Source: Streptosporangium sp. NBC_01755 (GTDB lineage Bacteria; Actinomycetota; Actinomycetes; Streptosporangiales; Streptosporangiaceae). From it: a DNA stretch of 64,000 bases. Where the stretch lies: positions 992,001-1,056,000 of the forward strand of contig NZ_CP109131.1 in assembly GCF_035917995.1 (NCBI RefSeq), read 5' to 3'. The notes under the pieces are model-generated. The model made no database searches. It was not told the DNA's origin and saw nothing but the letters and a program-made list of their open reading frames with translations. The translations under genes were made by a program, and so were the position numbers. How positions within the stretch are numbered: the first letter of the stretch is position 1; the number at the start of each line of letters is the position of its first letter. Positions 54,239 to 63,300 of this stretch are shown here, one piece after another.

Positions 54239-54460
54239 CAGCCGGAGAAGTCGAACTCCCCGTCCTTGACGCCGCCGATGAACGCCTCCCACTCGGCGCG
54301 GGTATAGACGATCACCTCACCATCAGGCCGATGACTGTGCCGCACCACCACCCGCCCACTGCCGTCAGCCCACTGCCGTCAGCCAACGGCCCGGCCTCCA
54401 CGCAGTTTCCGCCACCGTTGTCGCTTTTCGTACTGATGTGCCAGGCAACACCGACTAGCG
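54239..54460 (-). pseudogene. DUF397 gene, 3' part, frameshifted and split
   Basis: Very similar to the intact DUF397 gene at 55691-55942: WHISTKSDNGGGNCVEAGPL is shared, and the C-terminal VYTRAEWEAF...KDGEFDF region is still encoded. A 14-bp tandem duplication (54354-54367 and 54368-54381) shifts the frame in the middle. At about 54460 similarity stops at a CTAG. The missing 5' end is found at 55597-55649, so about 1.1 kb was inserted into the gene. Confidence 0.85.
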
Positions 54461-54609
54461 CGGGTTGAGGTGGCAAAAGCCTTCCCTCGGCAAAAAGATG
54501 CCCTTGTTCGGCAGCCTGCGTCGGGGAGATCATGGAGCTCACGCACGCCACCTCGCCGGGCGGGGGGCGAGCCAGGGCCTGCCAGGCTGCCACCAAAGGA
54601 GAACACGCT

Positions 54610-55428
54610 GTGGACCAACAGCAGTTGAGCATCGCCGGTAACGACATCGCGTTCATCGCGTCGGAGGGCACTGGACGAGCCGTACTCCTCGTGCACGGAA
54701 ACTCCTCATCCGCTCGCGTCTGGCAGCCCTTGCTGACCGGCTCCTTCGGACAGCGGTTCCGTTGTCTGGCACTTGATCTGCCCGGCCACGGCAGGTCGGC
54801 TCCCGCCAGGCACCCGGACGACTACTCACTGCCGGGGTACGCCGCGGTTCTTGCGGAGTTCGCCAGGAAGACGGGTGCCGAGGACGCCGTGATCGTCGGA
54901 TGGAGCCTGGGAGGGCACATCGCCCTCGAAGCGGCGGCGGAGATGCCCGAGGCCGCGGGGTTCGTCGTCTTCGGTACTCCGCCGGTCGGCACCGCCGCTG
55001 ACTTCGGCAAGGCATTCCTGCCGAATCCCGCCGTGAACGTGGGCTTCACCGCCGATGTCGACACCAAAGCGGCGGAGTCCTACGCCGGCAGCTTCCTCGC
55101 CCCCGGATCGGTCCTGCCGACGGACGAGCTCGTCGCCGACATCCTCGCCACAGACGGCACAGCCCGCACCAGCCTCTTCGCGACTCTCGGGAGTGGCGGA
55201 TTCGCCGACGAGGTCGAGATCGTGGCTCAACTCACGCGTCCCATCGCGGTGCTGCACGGCGAGGGCGAACAGTTGGTCAGTCTGGACTACCTGCGCGGAC
55301 TCGCCATGCCGACACTCTGGCGCGGCGCGGTACAACTCATACCGGGCGTCGGCCACGCCCCCCAGGTGGAAGCTCCCGAGAACTTGGCAGACATCCTTAC
55401 CCAGTTCATCACCGACCTCTGCGGATGA
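54610..55428 (+). CDS. Alpha/beta hydrolase carried inside the DUF397 split
   Basis: A 272-residue protein. GTG 54610 has AGGAG eight bases upstream. The catalytic set is visible: LLVHGNSSSARVW (oxyanion loop), DLPGHGRS, nucleophile elbow VGWSLGGH, an acid region LHGEGEQLVS, and His in IPGVGHAPQVEAPE. It resembles haloperoxidase/esterase-like soluble hydrolases. It sits in the segment that splits the older DUF397 gene, so it probably arrived as cargo of a small insertion. The substrate is unknown. Confidence 0.9.
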   Translation: MDQQQLSIAGNDIAFIASEGTGRAVLLVHGNSSSARVWQPLLTGSFGQRFRCLALDLPGHGRSAPARHPDDYSLPGYAAVLAEFARKTGAEDAVIVGWSLGGHIALEAAAEMPEAAGFVVFGTPPVGTAADFGKAFLPNPAVNVGFTADVDTKAAESYAGSFLAPGSVLPTDELVADILATDGTARTSLFATLGSGGFADEVEIVAQLTRPIAVLHGEGEQLVSLDYLRGLAMPTLWRGAVQLIPGVGHAPQVEAPENLADILTQFITDLCG

Positions 55429-55429
55429 C

Positions 55430-55600
55430 CTAATAGGGTCTGGTCGGCTTCGGACGCGGCGGCGTGTCGGTCCCTTGCAGGCGAGGCGGAAGAGACACAG
55501 GGCCCCAGGTGGGACGGATGATATCCAATCATCGCTCCACCTGAGGCCCTGCCACTGGGCGACTCGCCGGGTCGACCTCCACCTGACCAGGCCCTACTAG
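55430..55600. mobile_element. 171-bp MITE-like element
   Basis: CTAATAGGGTCTGGTC (55430-55445) and, reversed, CTAGTAGGGCCTGGTC (55585-55600) form terminal inverted repeats with two mismatches. Inside is a second long hairpin (GGGCCCCAGGTGG against CCACCTGAGGCCC). No coding capacity. It could be a non-autonomous element, or a strong terminator for the hydrolase gene derived from one. Confidence 0.65.
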
Positions 55601-55649
55601 TTCACCGGAGCTGGGCCTGCTGTGCTCCCGCATCGCGTTCACCGCAACT
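55597..55649 (-). pseudogene. DUF397 5' fragment with upstream XRE tail
   Basis: Bases 55597-55649 match the junction at 55900-55950, where the XRE regulator ends and the intact DUF397 gene begins (GTGAACGCGATG overlap retained). It is the missing front part of the split DUF397 gene at 54239-54460. Confidence 0.7.
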
Positions 55650-55690
55650 CTGCTGCCGTCGGGGAATATGTACGGTTCGCGCCGGGAGAA

Positions 55691-55942
55691 TCAGACGCCG
55701 GGGAAGTCGAACTCCCCGTCCTTGACACCGCCGACGAACGCCTCCCACTCGGCGCGGGTATAGACGATCACCTCACCATCAGGCCGATGACTGTGCCGCA
55801 CCGCCACCCGCCCACTACCATCCGCCAACGGCCCAGCCTCCACACAGCTTCCGCCACCGTTCTCGCTCTTCGTGCTGATATGCCAGGCAACACCGGCCAG
55901 TTCAGCGGAGCTGGGCTTGCTGTGCTCTTGCATCGCGTTCAC
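55691..55942 (-). CDS. DUF397 protein
   Basis: An 83-residue protein. GTG 55942 overlaps the XRE stop as GTGA. WHISTKSENGGGSCVEAGPL then ADGSGRVAVRHSHRPDGEVI and TRAEWEAFVGGVKDGEFDF are the full DUF397 pattern. DUF397 genes almost always follow an Scr1-type XRE regulator, and some pairs have been described as modulating the regulator in development or antibiotic control. It probably acts as the partner, perhaps antitoxin-like, of the upstream protein. Confidence 0.93.
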   Translation of the reverse strand: MNAMQEHSKPSSAELAGVAWHISTKSENGGGSCVEAGPLADGSGRVAVRHSHRPDGEVIVYTRAEWEAFVGGVKDGEFDFPGV

Positions 55943-56793
55943 CGCATTTCTTCTGCTATTGCGGAGATGAGTTCGGCCGAGTCTTCGGGGCCGAGGGCGA
56001 GCTTCCGCAAATTATCGTACGTCAGCACGAAGCTCTCAGCATCGGGTGATTCCACGTAAATAGCGCCCTTCGGGGTCTCCGCATAGGCGACCTCGGGATA
56101 GGGATTCCTCATCGCCAGTATTCGGAAAGCACCTGTCGGGCTGGCATGCGCGCCAGCACTGAACGGGAGCACCCGGATCTCGATATCCGGCCGGGCGGCA
56201 CATTCGATCAGATGGCGTAGCTGCGCCATCTGACATTCCGGCCCACCGACCTCACGGTGCAGCACCGCTTCATCGATGATCGCTGACAGGCGCGGAGGGT
56301 CATCACCTCGGAGGATCTCCTGACGAGTCATGCGCAACTCGACCCACCGCTCGATCTGCTGTTTTTCGGCACCGAACTCCGCCGCCGCGATCACCGCCCG
56401 CGCGTACTCCTGCGTCTGAAACAACCCGAGAAGCAGTGTGTTGTCAAAGGAGCGGATCTCGGCCGCGCGGGACTCCAGCCACACATAGTCGACGAACGCA
56501 CCGGCGACCTCGTTGGCGTATCCGTCCCACCAACCTTTCTGCCAGACCTCCTGGCTGAGCTTGATCAGGCTCTCACGTCGCCTGCTGTCGGCCACCCCGT
56601 ACAGATCGAGGAGGGCCAGCAGGTCCGGGCGCCGGATCGGATAACCGCCGGACTCGAAGCGGCTGACGGTGCCCGGATCGCGCTGCAGGTACTCGGCCAC
56701 GTCCTTGAGGAGCAGATCGTTGGCCTCGCGCAGCTCTCGGAGTTGCTGACCAAGCCACTGAGAACGCAACGTGACCCACTTTGGAGCAGCCAC
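55939..56793 (-). CDS. Scr1-type XRE regulator (HTH_31 + DUF5753)
   Basis: A 284-residue protein from GTG 56793 with a strong AAAGGAGGAG upstream. The N-terminal HTH is GQQLRELREANDLLLKDVAE then YLQRDPGTVSRFESGGYPI. The C-terminal DUF5753 domain contains the characteristic YVWLESRAAEIRSFDNTLLL and GLFQTQEYARAVI. These regulators are actinomycete-specific and paired with DUF397 proteins. A CAAGTT-GGAC-AACTTG palindrome 50 bases upstream may be its own operator. Confidence 0.95.
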   Translation of the reverse strand: MAAPKWVTLRSQWLGQQLRELREANDLLLKDVAEYLQRDPGTVSRFESGGYPIRRPDLLALLDLYGVADSRRRESLIKLSQEVWQKGWWDGYANEVAGAFVDYVWLESRAAEIRSFDNTLLLGLFQTQEYARAVIAAAEFGAEKQQIERWVELRMTRQEILRGDDPPRLSAIIDEAVLHREVGGPECQMAQLRHLIECAARPDIEIRVLPFSAGAHASPTGAFRILAMRNPYPEVAYAETPKGAIYVESPDAESFVLTYDNLRKLALGPEDSAELISAIAEEMR

Positions 56794-56843
56794 ACTCCTC
56801 CTTTCTGAACAGATCCACGCAAACCGGAAGCCAATTCAAACAA

Positions 56844-56859
56844 TCAAGTTGGACAACTT
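56844..56859. promoter_or_regulatory. Candidate operator upstream of the XRE gene
   Basis: CAAGTTGGACAACTTG has perfect six-base arms around four bases. It lies ~50 bases upstream of the XRE start, in an otherwise non-repetitive promoter region, where an autoregulator would bind. Confidence 0.5.
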
Positions 56860-57052
56860 GTGGAGCACGTATCGTGCATGCAACTATACCCAGAGTGAGA
56901 GAGCGATCACAATAAGTGCATGGTTCAGCAGTTACCGGTCAACCAGAGAGCCCTGTGGTCGCACGCACCCCAAGGAAGATAAAGAGACCGGGGCGGGCTT
57001 CGCTGACAGGCCACGCTCGCCCCGGCCCCGAAGCCGGAAGGAAGCACCCGAG

Positions 57053-57430
<378 letters not shown>

Positions 57431-57532
57431 CCGTACCCACTTGACACGAGATGGCTCGGCGGCCGAAGGGACTGCCGCCGAACCATGCTCTGACCTGTGG
57501 GTTTTCGGGCGCAGAACGGGTAAGGCCGCAAT

Positions 57533-57844
57533 ATGACGGAAAAGCCCCCGGACCGTGAAGGTCTAAGCGACGAGCAGGCGATAGAAGTCGAGGAGTGGAC
57601 CGATGACCTCGGTCTGCACCACGAGATTCTTCCGAACGACCCCGAGCATCACGACACGCTTGACGAACGTCTCTGGCGCGAGGCCCCGAACCACGAGCGG
57701 GTCCCGCGCGAGGAGAACCGTCTGGTGGCGCCGGATGAGGGCATCGGCCCGGACGAGACGGCCGAGGAGTACGCCCGGGACGTCGGCCCCGACAGCGGAG
57801 ACCTGTCAGCCGAGGAACGCGCCATCCACATCGAACCCGACTGA
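57533..57844 (+). CDS. DUF5709-like acidic protein
   Basis: A 103-residue, very acidic protein. ATG 57533 has AAGG about nine bases upstream. Patterns such as DTLDERLWREAPN, EENRLVAPDEG and TAEEYARDVG...LSAEERAIHIE resemble the actinobacterial DUF5709 family. No catalytic motif or membrane segment. Function unknown, probably cytoplasmic. Confidence 0.75.
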   Translation: MTEKPPDREGLSDEQAIEVEEWTDDLGLHHEILPNDPEHHDTLDERLWREAPNHERVPREENRLVAPDEGIGPDETAEEYARDVGPDSGDLSAEERAIHIEPD

Positions 57845-57896
57845 TCCGGCCCTTGGCGATACCTTTCGCCGAGGATGCCGCCGGAGCCGTACGCGG

Positions 57897-58556
57897 TCAG
57901 CCGGCGGTCCTGCGAACCATTGCCTCGACGAGGCTGGGAAAGTCGTCGATGACGTGGTCGGCCTCGGCCGCCTCGGGGCGGGCGGCGTGCAGGTGACCCC
58001 ACGGCCCCCGGCGGATCAGGGCGGTCCGCATTCCGGCCGCGCGGGCGGGCCGGACGTCGTTGTCGAGCCGGTCGCCCACGTAGAGGATCTCGCCGGCCTC
58101 GCGCCCCGACACCGCGACGACCTTCGCGAAGAAGCCGGGATCGGGCTTGGACACGCCCCAGCCGTCGGAGGTGTGGATCGCGTCGACGGGCAGATCCATC
58201 GCGGCCAGCGCGTCATAGGCCTGCGGCGGCTGGTTGCCCGCGATGATCAGCTCGTATCCGAGCCCACGCAACGCGGCCAGACCGAGCCGCACGTCCGGAT
58301 AGAGGTCGTCGGCGTCGAAGTTCACCCGGAGCCCGGCGGGGTCGTCACGCTTCCACGCCTCCTGCTCGGCCTCGACGTCGAACCCGGGCCGCAGCAGCCG
58401 GAACGCGTCCTCGAACGACCGGTCGAGCGCGGCCATGCCGCCCAGCACGCCGAGCATGGTGAACCGGGTGACGCCGAGCCGGTCGGCCCAGCGCGACCAG
58501 ATCCGCGTCTCGTCGATCAGCGTCTCACCCACGTCGAACACCAGCGCCTTGACCAC
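57897..58556 (-). CDS. HAD-superfamily hydrolase with Gly at the second motif-I position
   Basis: A 219-residue protein from GTG 58556 (AAGGGG upstream). Motif I is LVFDVGETLID: the nucleophile Asp is present but the usual second Asp (DxD) is Gly. Motif II is ELIIAGNQ, motif III has Lys in GVSKPDPGFF, and motif IV is VGDRLDNDV. The cap-1 insertion and HPDI-like layout fit the IA subfamily. Without the general acid it may be a weak phosphatase or a dehalogenase-like enzyme. It stands alone between other units. Confidence 0.88.
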   Translation of the reverse strand: MVKALVFDVGETLIDETRIWSRWADRLGVTRFTMLGVLGGMAALDRSFEDAFRLLRPGFDVEAEQEAWKRDDPAGLRVNFDADDLYPDVRLGLAALRGLGYELIIAGNQPPQAYDALAAMDLPVDAIHTSDGWGVSKPDPGFFAKVVAVSGREAGEILYVGDRLDNDVRPARAAGMRTALIRRGPWGHLHAARPEAAEADHVIDDFPSLVEAMVRRTAG

Positions 58557-58746
58557 GCCACCCCTTTCCCAAGCCCATCCGATCGTAGCCCGACCCGACA
58601 AAACGACATCAGGCGGGAGCATGACCGAACGGACGCGCCCGGACACCGGCACACCCGCCCCTCTGCCAACGCCCCGCCAAGCCGATCCATAACCGGAGGG
58701 CATGTGTCCCGTGTCCAAAGAGAGTCCGTGCGACACTTAGGGTGCT

Positions 58747-58756
58747 TGTTCGAACA
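58747..58756. promoter_or_regulatory. Palindrome upstream of first Uma2-like gene
   Basis: TGTTCGAACA lies 18 bases before ATG 58774, inside a block ACACTTAG-GTGC-TGTTCG-ACACG that recurs at the same distance before the second Uma2-like gene. It is probably a shared operator or promoter element. Confidence 0.5.
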
Positions 58757-58773
58757 CGGAGGGGGATAAGTCA

Positions 58774-59376
58774 ATGGCGACAACGACACGGGGACGTCCC
58801 TCACACCATGCTTCCCCGAAGGATCCGCCACCCGCCCGTACGGCGCGAGATCTCCTCGAAACGCTGCCCCCCACACCCGGCTTCCGTGCCGAAGTCATCG
58901 ACGGGAGTCTGATCGTGAGCCCCGTGGGCACCCCCGAGCACAGCTGGAGCGCGACGCTCCTCTCCTACGCGTTGCAGCCGGTCGTCATGGAGCGCGACTG
59001 GCGCGCACACGTGGGCGGAGTGAACATCTGCATCGACGACCCCCGAGACAGCCTCATCCCCGACTTCGTCATCGCTCCCGCGAACTGCCCGCGTTGGGGC
59101 GCCCTGGAGCTGCGCTCCGCCGGTTTGATCATGGTCACCGAGGTCGTCTCCCCAGGGAGCGCCCGAACCGACCGCGACGACAAACCCCGCATCTACGCCA
59201 CGGGCGGAGTGCCGATCATGCTGCTCGTCGACCCGATCGCCACCCCTGGGACGGCAACGGTTCTCAGCGACCCCGAGGACGGCGCCTACCAGACCATCAC
59301 GCGCGTCCAGCTGGGCAAACCGCTCCGGATCCCCTCCCCCGTCGACTTCGACCTCGACACCTCGATCTTCCTTTGA
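58774..59376 (+). CDS. Uma2-family (PD-(D/E)XK-like) endonuclease-related protein, copy 1
   Basis: A 200-residue protein. ATG 58774 has GGAGGGGG upstream. The Uma2 pattern is visible: RAEVIDGSLIVSPVGTPEHS near the N-terminus, NICIDDPRDSLIPDFVIAP in the middle, and the Glu-X-Lys region VTEVVSPGSARTDRDDKPRI then YATGGVPIMLLVD. It has the residues of the PD-(D/E)XK fold (Asp, Glu), but the function of the family is unproven. Its closest relative is the next gene. Confidence 0.9.
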   Translation: MATTTRGRPSHHASPKDPPPARTARDLLETLPPTPGFRAEVIDGSLIVSPVGTPEHSWSATLLSYALQPVVMERDWRAHVGGVNICIDDPRDSLIPDFVIAPANCPRWGALELRSAGLIMVTEVVSPGSARTDRDDKPRIYATGGVPIMLLVDPIATPGTATVLSDPEDGAYQTITRVQLGKPLRIPSPVDFDLDTSIFL

Positions 59377-59551
59377 CGTCCTCCCCCACCTGAAGGCCGG
59401 AGCACCGGCCCACATTTCGGTGGCGGAAGGTCAGCGCGACACAGGGATTGCTTTCGACGCGCTCTCGGCCACGCTACGGCCCACAGCCGATCCACAATCG
59501 CCGCGCATTTCTCTCACGACCGGCGACATCCCATGGAACACTTAGAGTGCA

Positions 59552-59561
59552 TGTTCGGACA
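59552..59561. promoter_or_regulatory. Near-palindrome upstream of second Uma2-like gene
   Basis: TGTTCGGACA, one base away from the TGTTCGAACA upstream of copy 1, at the same spacing to the ATG and within the same conserved block. Confidence 0.5.
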
Positions 59562-59578
59562 CGAAGGGATACACACTC

Positions 59579-60208
59579 ATGGTGATGACAGCGTCTCAGC
59601 GATCCGTCTCGCGCACCGCGCCCCAGCCGCCCGCTCAGCCCGCCGCACCTGAGGACCGTCCGCTACCTCGCACCCCGAGGGAGATCTTCGAGTCCCTTCC
59701 CCCAACCCTGTGCCTTCGCGCCGAGATCATCGACGGGAACCTCATCGTGAGCCCATCTGGCATTCCCAAGCACGGCCGGATCGCCATGCGCCTCGCCTTT
59801 GCCTTGCAGCCCATCCTGGAGAAAAACGACTGGGAGAGTTTCGCGGGAAATGTCGATATCTGCATCGAGGGGCCACGTGACACTCTGATCCCCGATTACT
59901 GCCTGGTCCCCGTGGACGCTCCGCTCTGGGGCGATCGGGAGATCCTCTCCTCTGGGCTGATTCTGGTGGCGGAGATCGTCTCGCCCGGCTCCATGGAGAT
60001 GGACCGCGCCACGAAGCCCCGGATCTACGCGGGCTGCGGCATCCCGATCATGCTGATCGTCGACCCCGTCGCCTCGCCACCGATGGTCACCGTCCTCAGC
60101 GATCCCGAGGACGGCAGCTACCGGACCATGACGCACACCGAGATGGGCAAGCCGCTCCGGATCCCCTCCCCCGTCGACTTCGACCTGGACACCTCGATCT
60201 TCCTCTAG
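59579..60208 (+). CDS. Uma2-family (PD-(D/E)XK-like) endonuclease-related protein, copy 2
   Basis: A 209-residue protein from ATG 59579, a paralogue of the previous gene in the same orientation. It shares DLLxxLPPT-like, RAEIIDGNLIVSPSGIPKHG, DICIEGPRDTLIPDY, VAEIVSPGSMEMDRATKPRI and an almost identical C-terminus (MGKPLRIPSPVDFDLDTSIF). The N-terminal ~20 residues differ most. The pair arose by tandem duplication including the promoter. Confidence 0.9.
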   Translation: MVMTASQRSVSRTAPQPPAQPAAPEDRPLPRTPREIFESLPPTLCLRAEIIDGNLIVSPSGIPKHGRIAMRLAFALQPILEKNDWESFAGNVDICIEGPRDTLIPDYCLVPVDAPLWGDREILSSGLILVAEIVSPGSMEMDRATKPRIYAGCGIPIMLIVDPVASPPMVTVLSDPEDGSYRTMTHTEMGKPLRIPSPVDFDLDTSIFL

Positions 60209-60309
60209 CTCTCGCGATCCGGCGGAACCTCGGCCTGCGGCAATGGTTCCGCCGAAATCAAGCCGGAAACCTCGCGCACAACGCCGGAGCCAACAAGGCC
60301 TCCGGCGCC

Positions 60310-60336
60310 GACGGTTCACCCCCTGAGTGAACCGTC
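60310..60336. terminator. Hairpin at the hrpA stop codon
   Basis: GACGGTTCAC (60310-60319) and GTGAACCGTC (60327-60336) pair perfectly around a seven-base loop. The stem includes part of the hrpA stop. It lies between two convergent genes and can serve as a bidirectional terminator. Confidence 0.7.
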
Positions 60337-63300
60337 AGAGCTTCTCCATCGCCTTGCGGATGCGCTTGTCGGAGATCGAGTACGGGGTGCCGAGGGTCTG
60401 GGCGAAGTAGCTGACCCTGAGCTCCTCGATCATCCAGCGGATCTGCCGGACGTCGTCGTCGGAGCGGCGGGCCGGGGGAAGCTTCTCGACCAGCTCGTGA
60501 TAGTCGTCCTCGATGTCGTGCACCTTGCCCATCCGCTCCCCGTCGCGGAACGCGTCCTCGTGCACCTTCTCCAGCCGCCGCTCGGCGCCCTTGAGATAGC
60601 GGAGCAGGTCGGGCAGACGCCTGTAGCCGGTCTCGGTGACGAAACCCGGGTAGACCAGGTTGGCCACCTGGTCGCGGATGTCCTCGATCGCCGGCGTTGA
60701 GCGAGACTCGGGCAGCAGCGTCGAGACGGTGTGCCAGACCTTGAGGATGCTCTCGACGCGAGCGACCACCTCGGCCGTGGTGTCGAAGAGTTCGGCGCGG
60801 ACCGCCTCGTGCAGGGCGGTGAAGGCGGACTCGTCCCAGACCGGCCCGCCGTACTCGTTCATGAGGTGGTCGGCGGCGCAGGCGATGCAGTCGTCGAAGA
60901 GGGCGACGGCACCGGCGTGCGGGCTCCGGCTCAGGGCGAGCTTGGACTGGTTGCCGAGGCGGCCGAGCACCCATTTGGCCGGGGACGGGGTGTTGAGCAG
61001 CAGCAGCCTGCGAGTGCCCTCCCACATGGCCTGGCGCTGCTCGGCCTCGGTCTCGAACATTCGTACGGCCACGGTGACGCCCTCGTCGGCGAGCGCGGGA
61101 TAGGCCTTCATCCTGCGCTGCTCGAACGTCTTGGGCAGCGCGCCCACGGTCCACCCCGTCAGGCCGGATTTCTCCAGGCCGTCGGCGGCCTTGGAGAGGG
61201 TCTGGCGGAGTTTGGGGGCGAGGCGCCGCTTGAGATCGGCCAGGTCCTTGCTCTCGGCCAGCTTCTGCTTGCGGCCGTCGGTCACCCGGAAGGTGATCTT
61301 GAGATGGTCGGGGACCAGGTCGGGTTGCCAGTCCTCGCGCGACACCTGGACGCCGGTCAGGTTGAGCAGTTCGCGCTCCAGCACCGCGAGCAGCGGTTCC
61401 TGGGTGGGCTTGGCCCGCTCCAGGGTCTTCTTGGCGTAGTTGGGGGCGGGAACGAAGTTGCGCCGGATGTTCTTGGGCAGGCTCCGGATGAGCGCGGTGA
61501 GCAGCTCCTCGCGCAGCCCCGGGATCTGCCAGTCGAAACCCTCGACGTTGACCTGGTTGAGCAGCGCGAGCGGGATGTGCGCGGTGACGCCGTCGGCGTC
61601 GGTGCCGGGCTCGAACTGGTACGTCAGCGGGAAGCGCAGGCCGCCCTGGCGCCACACGTCGGGGTAGTCGCGCTGGCTGACGTCGCCCGCCGACTCGCTG
61701 ATCAGCATCGACTTCTCGAAGCTGAGCAGGTCGGGCTGGTCGGCGCGGACCTTCTTCCACCAGGAGTCGAAGTGGCGTCCGGAGACGACGTCGGCGGGAA
61801 CGCGCTGGTCGTAGAAGTCGAACAGGGTCTCGTCGTCGACGAGGATGTCGCGGCGCCTGGCCCGCTCCTCCAGTTCCTCGACCTCTTCGAGAAGCCTGCG
61901 ATTCTCGGCGAAGAAGGCGTGGTGGGTCTCCCAGTCGCCCTCGACCAGGGCGTGCCGGATGAACAGCTCCCGGCTCAGCTCGGGGTCGATGCGGCCGTAG
62001 TTGACCTTGCGCTGGACCACGATCGGCACCCCGTACAGGGTGACCTTCTCGTACGCCATCACCGAGCCCTGCTTCTTCTCCCAGTGCGGCTCGGAGTAGG
62101 TGCGCTTGATCAGGTGCGCGGCGAGCGGCTCGACCCACTCGGGTTCGATCTTGGCGTTGACCCGGGCCCAGAGGCGGGAGGTCTCCACCAGCTCGGCGGA
62201 CATCACCCAGAGCGGCTGCTTCTTGGCGAGCGCGGAACCAGGGAAGATCGCGAACCTGGCGTTGCGCGCGCCGACATACTCCGTGAACGGCCTACGCGGC
62301 TCGGCCATCGGCCTGCGCGGCTCGTTCGTGCCGCGGCGGGCGCCGGGCTCCGCGGTCTTCTTGTCGATGTCCTTGACACCGACGTGGGAGAGCAGACCGG
62401 ACAGCAGTGAGATGTGGATCTTCTGCTCGTCGCCGGGGGTGCTATTGAGGGCGACGCCGAGGGTCTTCGACGTCTGGCGTAGCTGGCCGTAGACGTCCTG
62501 CCACTCACGGACCCGCAGGTAGTTGAGGAACTCGGCCTTGCACAGGCGCCGGAACGCGCTGGAGGACAGCTCCTTCTGCTGCTCCTGCAGGTAGTTCCAC
62601 AGGTTCAGGTAGGAGACGAAGTCGGACTCCTTGTCGGCGAAGCGGCGGTGCTTGTCGTCGGCGGCCTGCTGCTTGTCCGCCGGGCGCTCGCGCGGGTCCT
62701 GGATCGACAGGGCGGAGGCGATGACCATGACCTCGCGGACGCAGCCGTTGTGGTCGGCCTCCAGCACCATGCGGGCCAGTCGCGGGTCGACGGGGAGCCC
62801 GGCCAGCTTGCGGCCGAGCGGGGTCATCTGCCGCCCCTGGTCGAAGGCGCCCAGCTCCTGCAGCAGGTCGTAACCGTCCCTGACCTGGCGCTGGTCGGGC
62901 GGCTCGACGAACGGGAAGGCCCCGATGTCGCCCAGGCCGATCGAGGTCATCTGCAGGATGACCGAGGCGAGGTTGGTGCGGAGGATCTCCGGGTCGGTGA
63001 ACTCCGGCCGGGTGACGAAGTCGTCCTCCTCGTACAGCCGGATGCAGATTCCGTCGGAGACGCGGCCGCAGCGGCCCTTGCGCTGGTTGGCCGAGGCCTG
63101 GGAGATCGCCTCGATGGGGAGGCGCTGGACCTTGGTGCGGTGGCTGTAGCGGGAGATGCGGGCGAATCCGGGGTCGACCACGTATTTGATACCGGGCACG
63201 GTCAGTGAGGTCTCGGCCACGTTGGTGGCCAGCACGACCCTGCGGTTGGTGTGCCGCTGGAAGACCTTGTGCTGCTCGGCGGCGGACAGCCTGGCGTACA

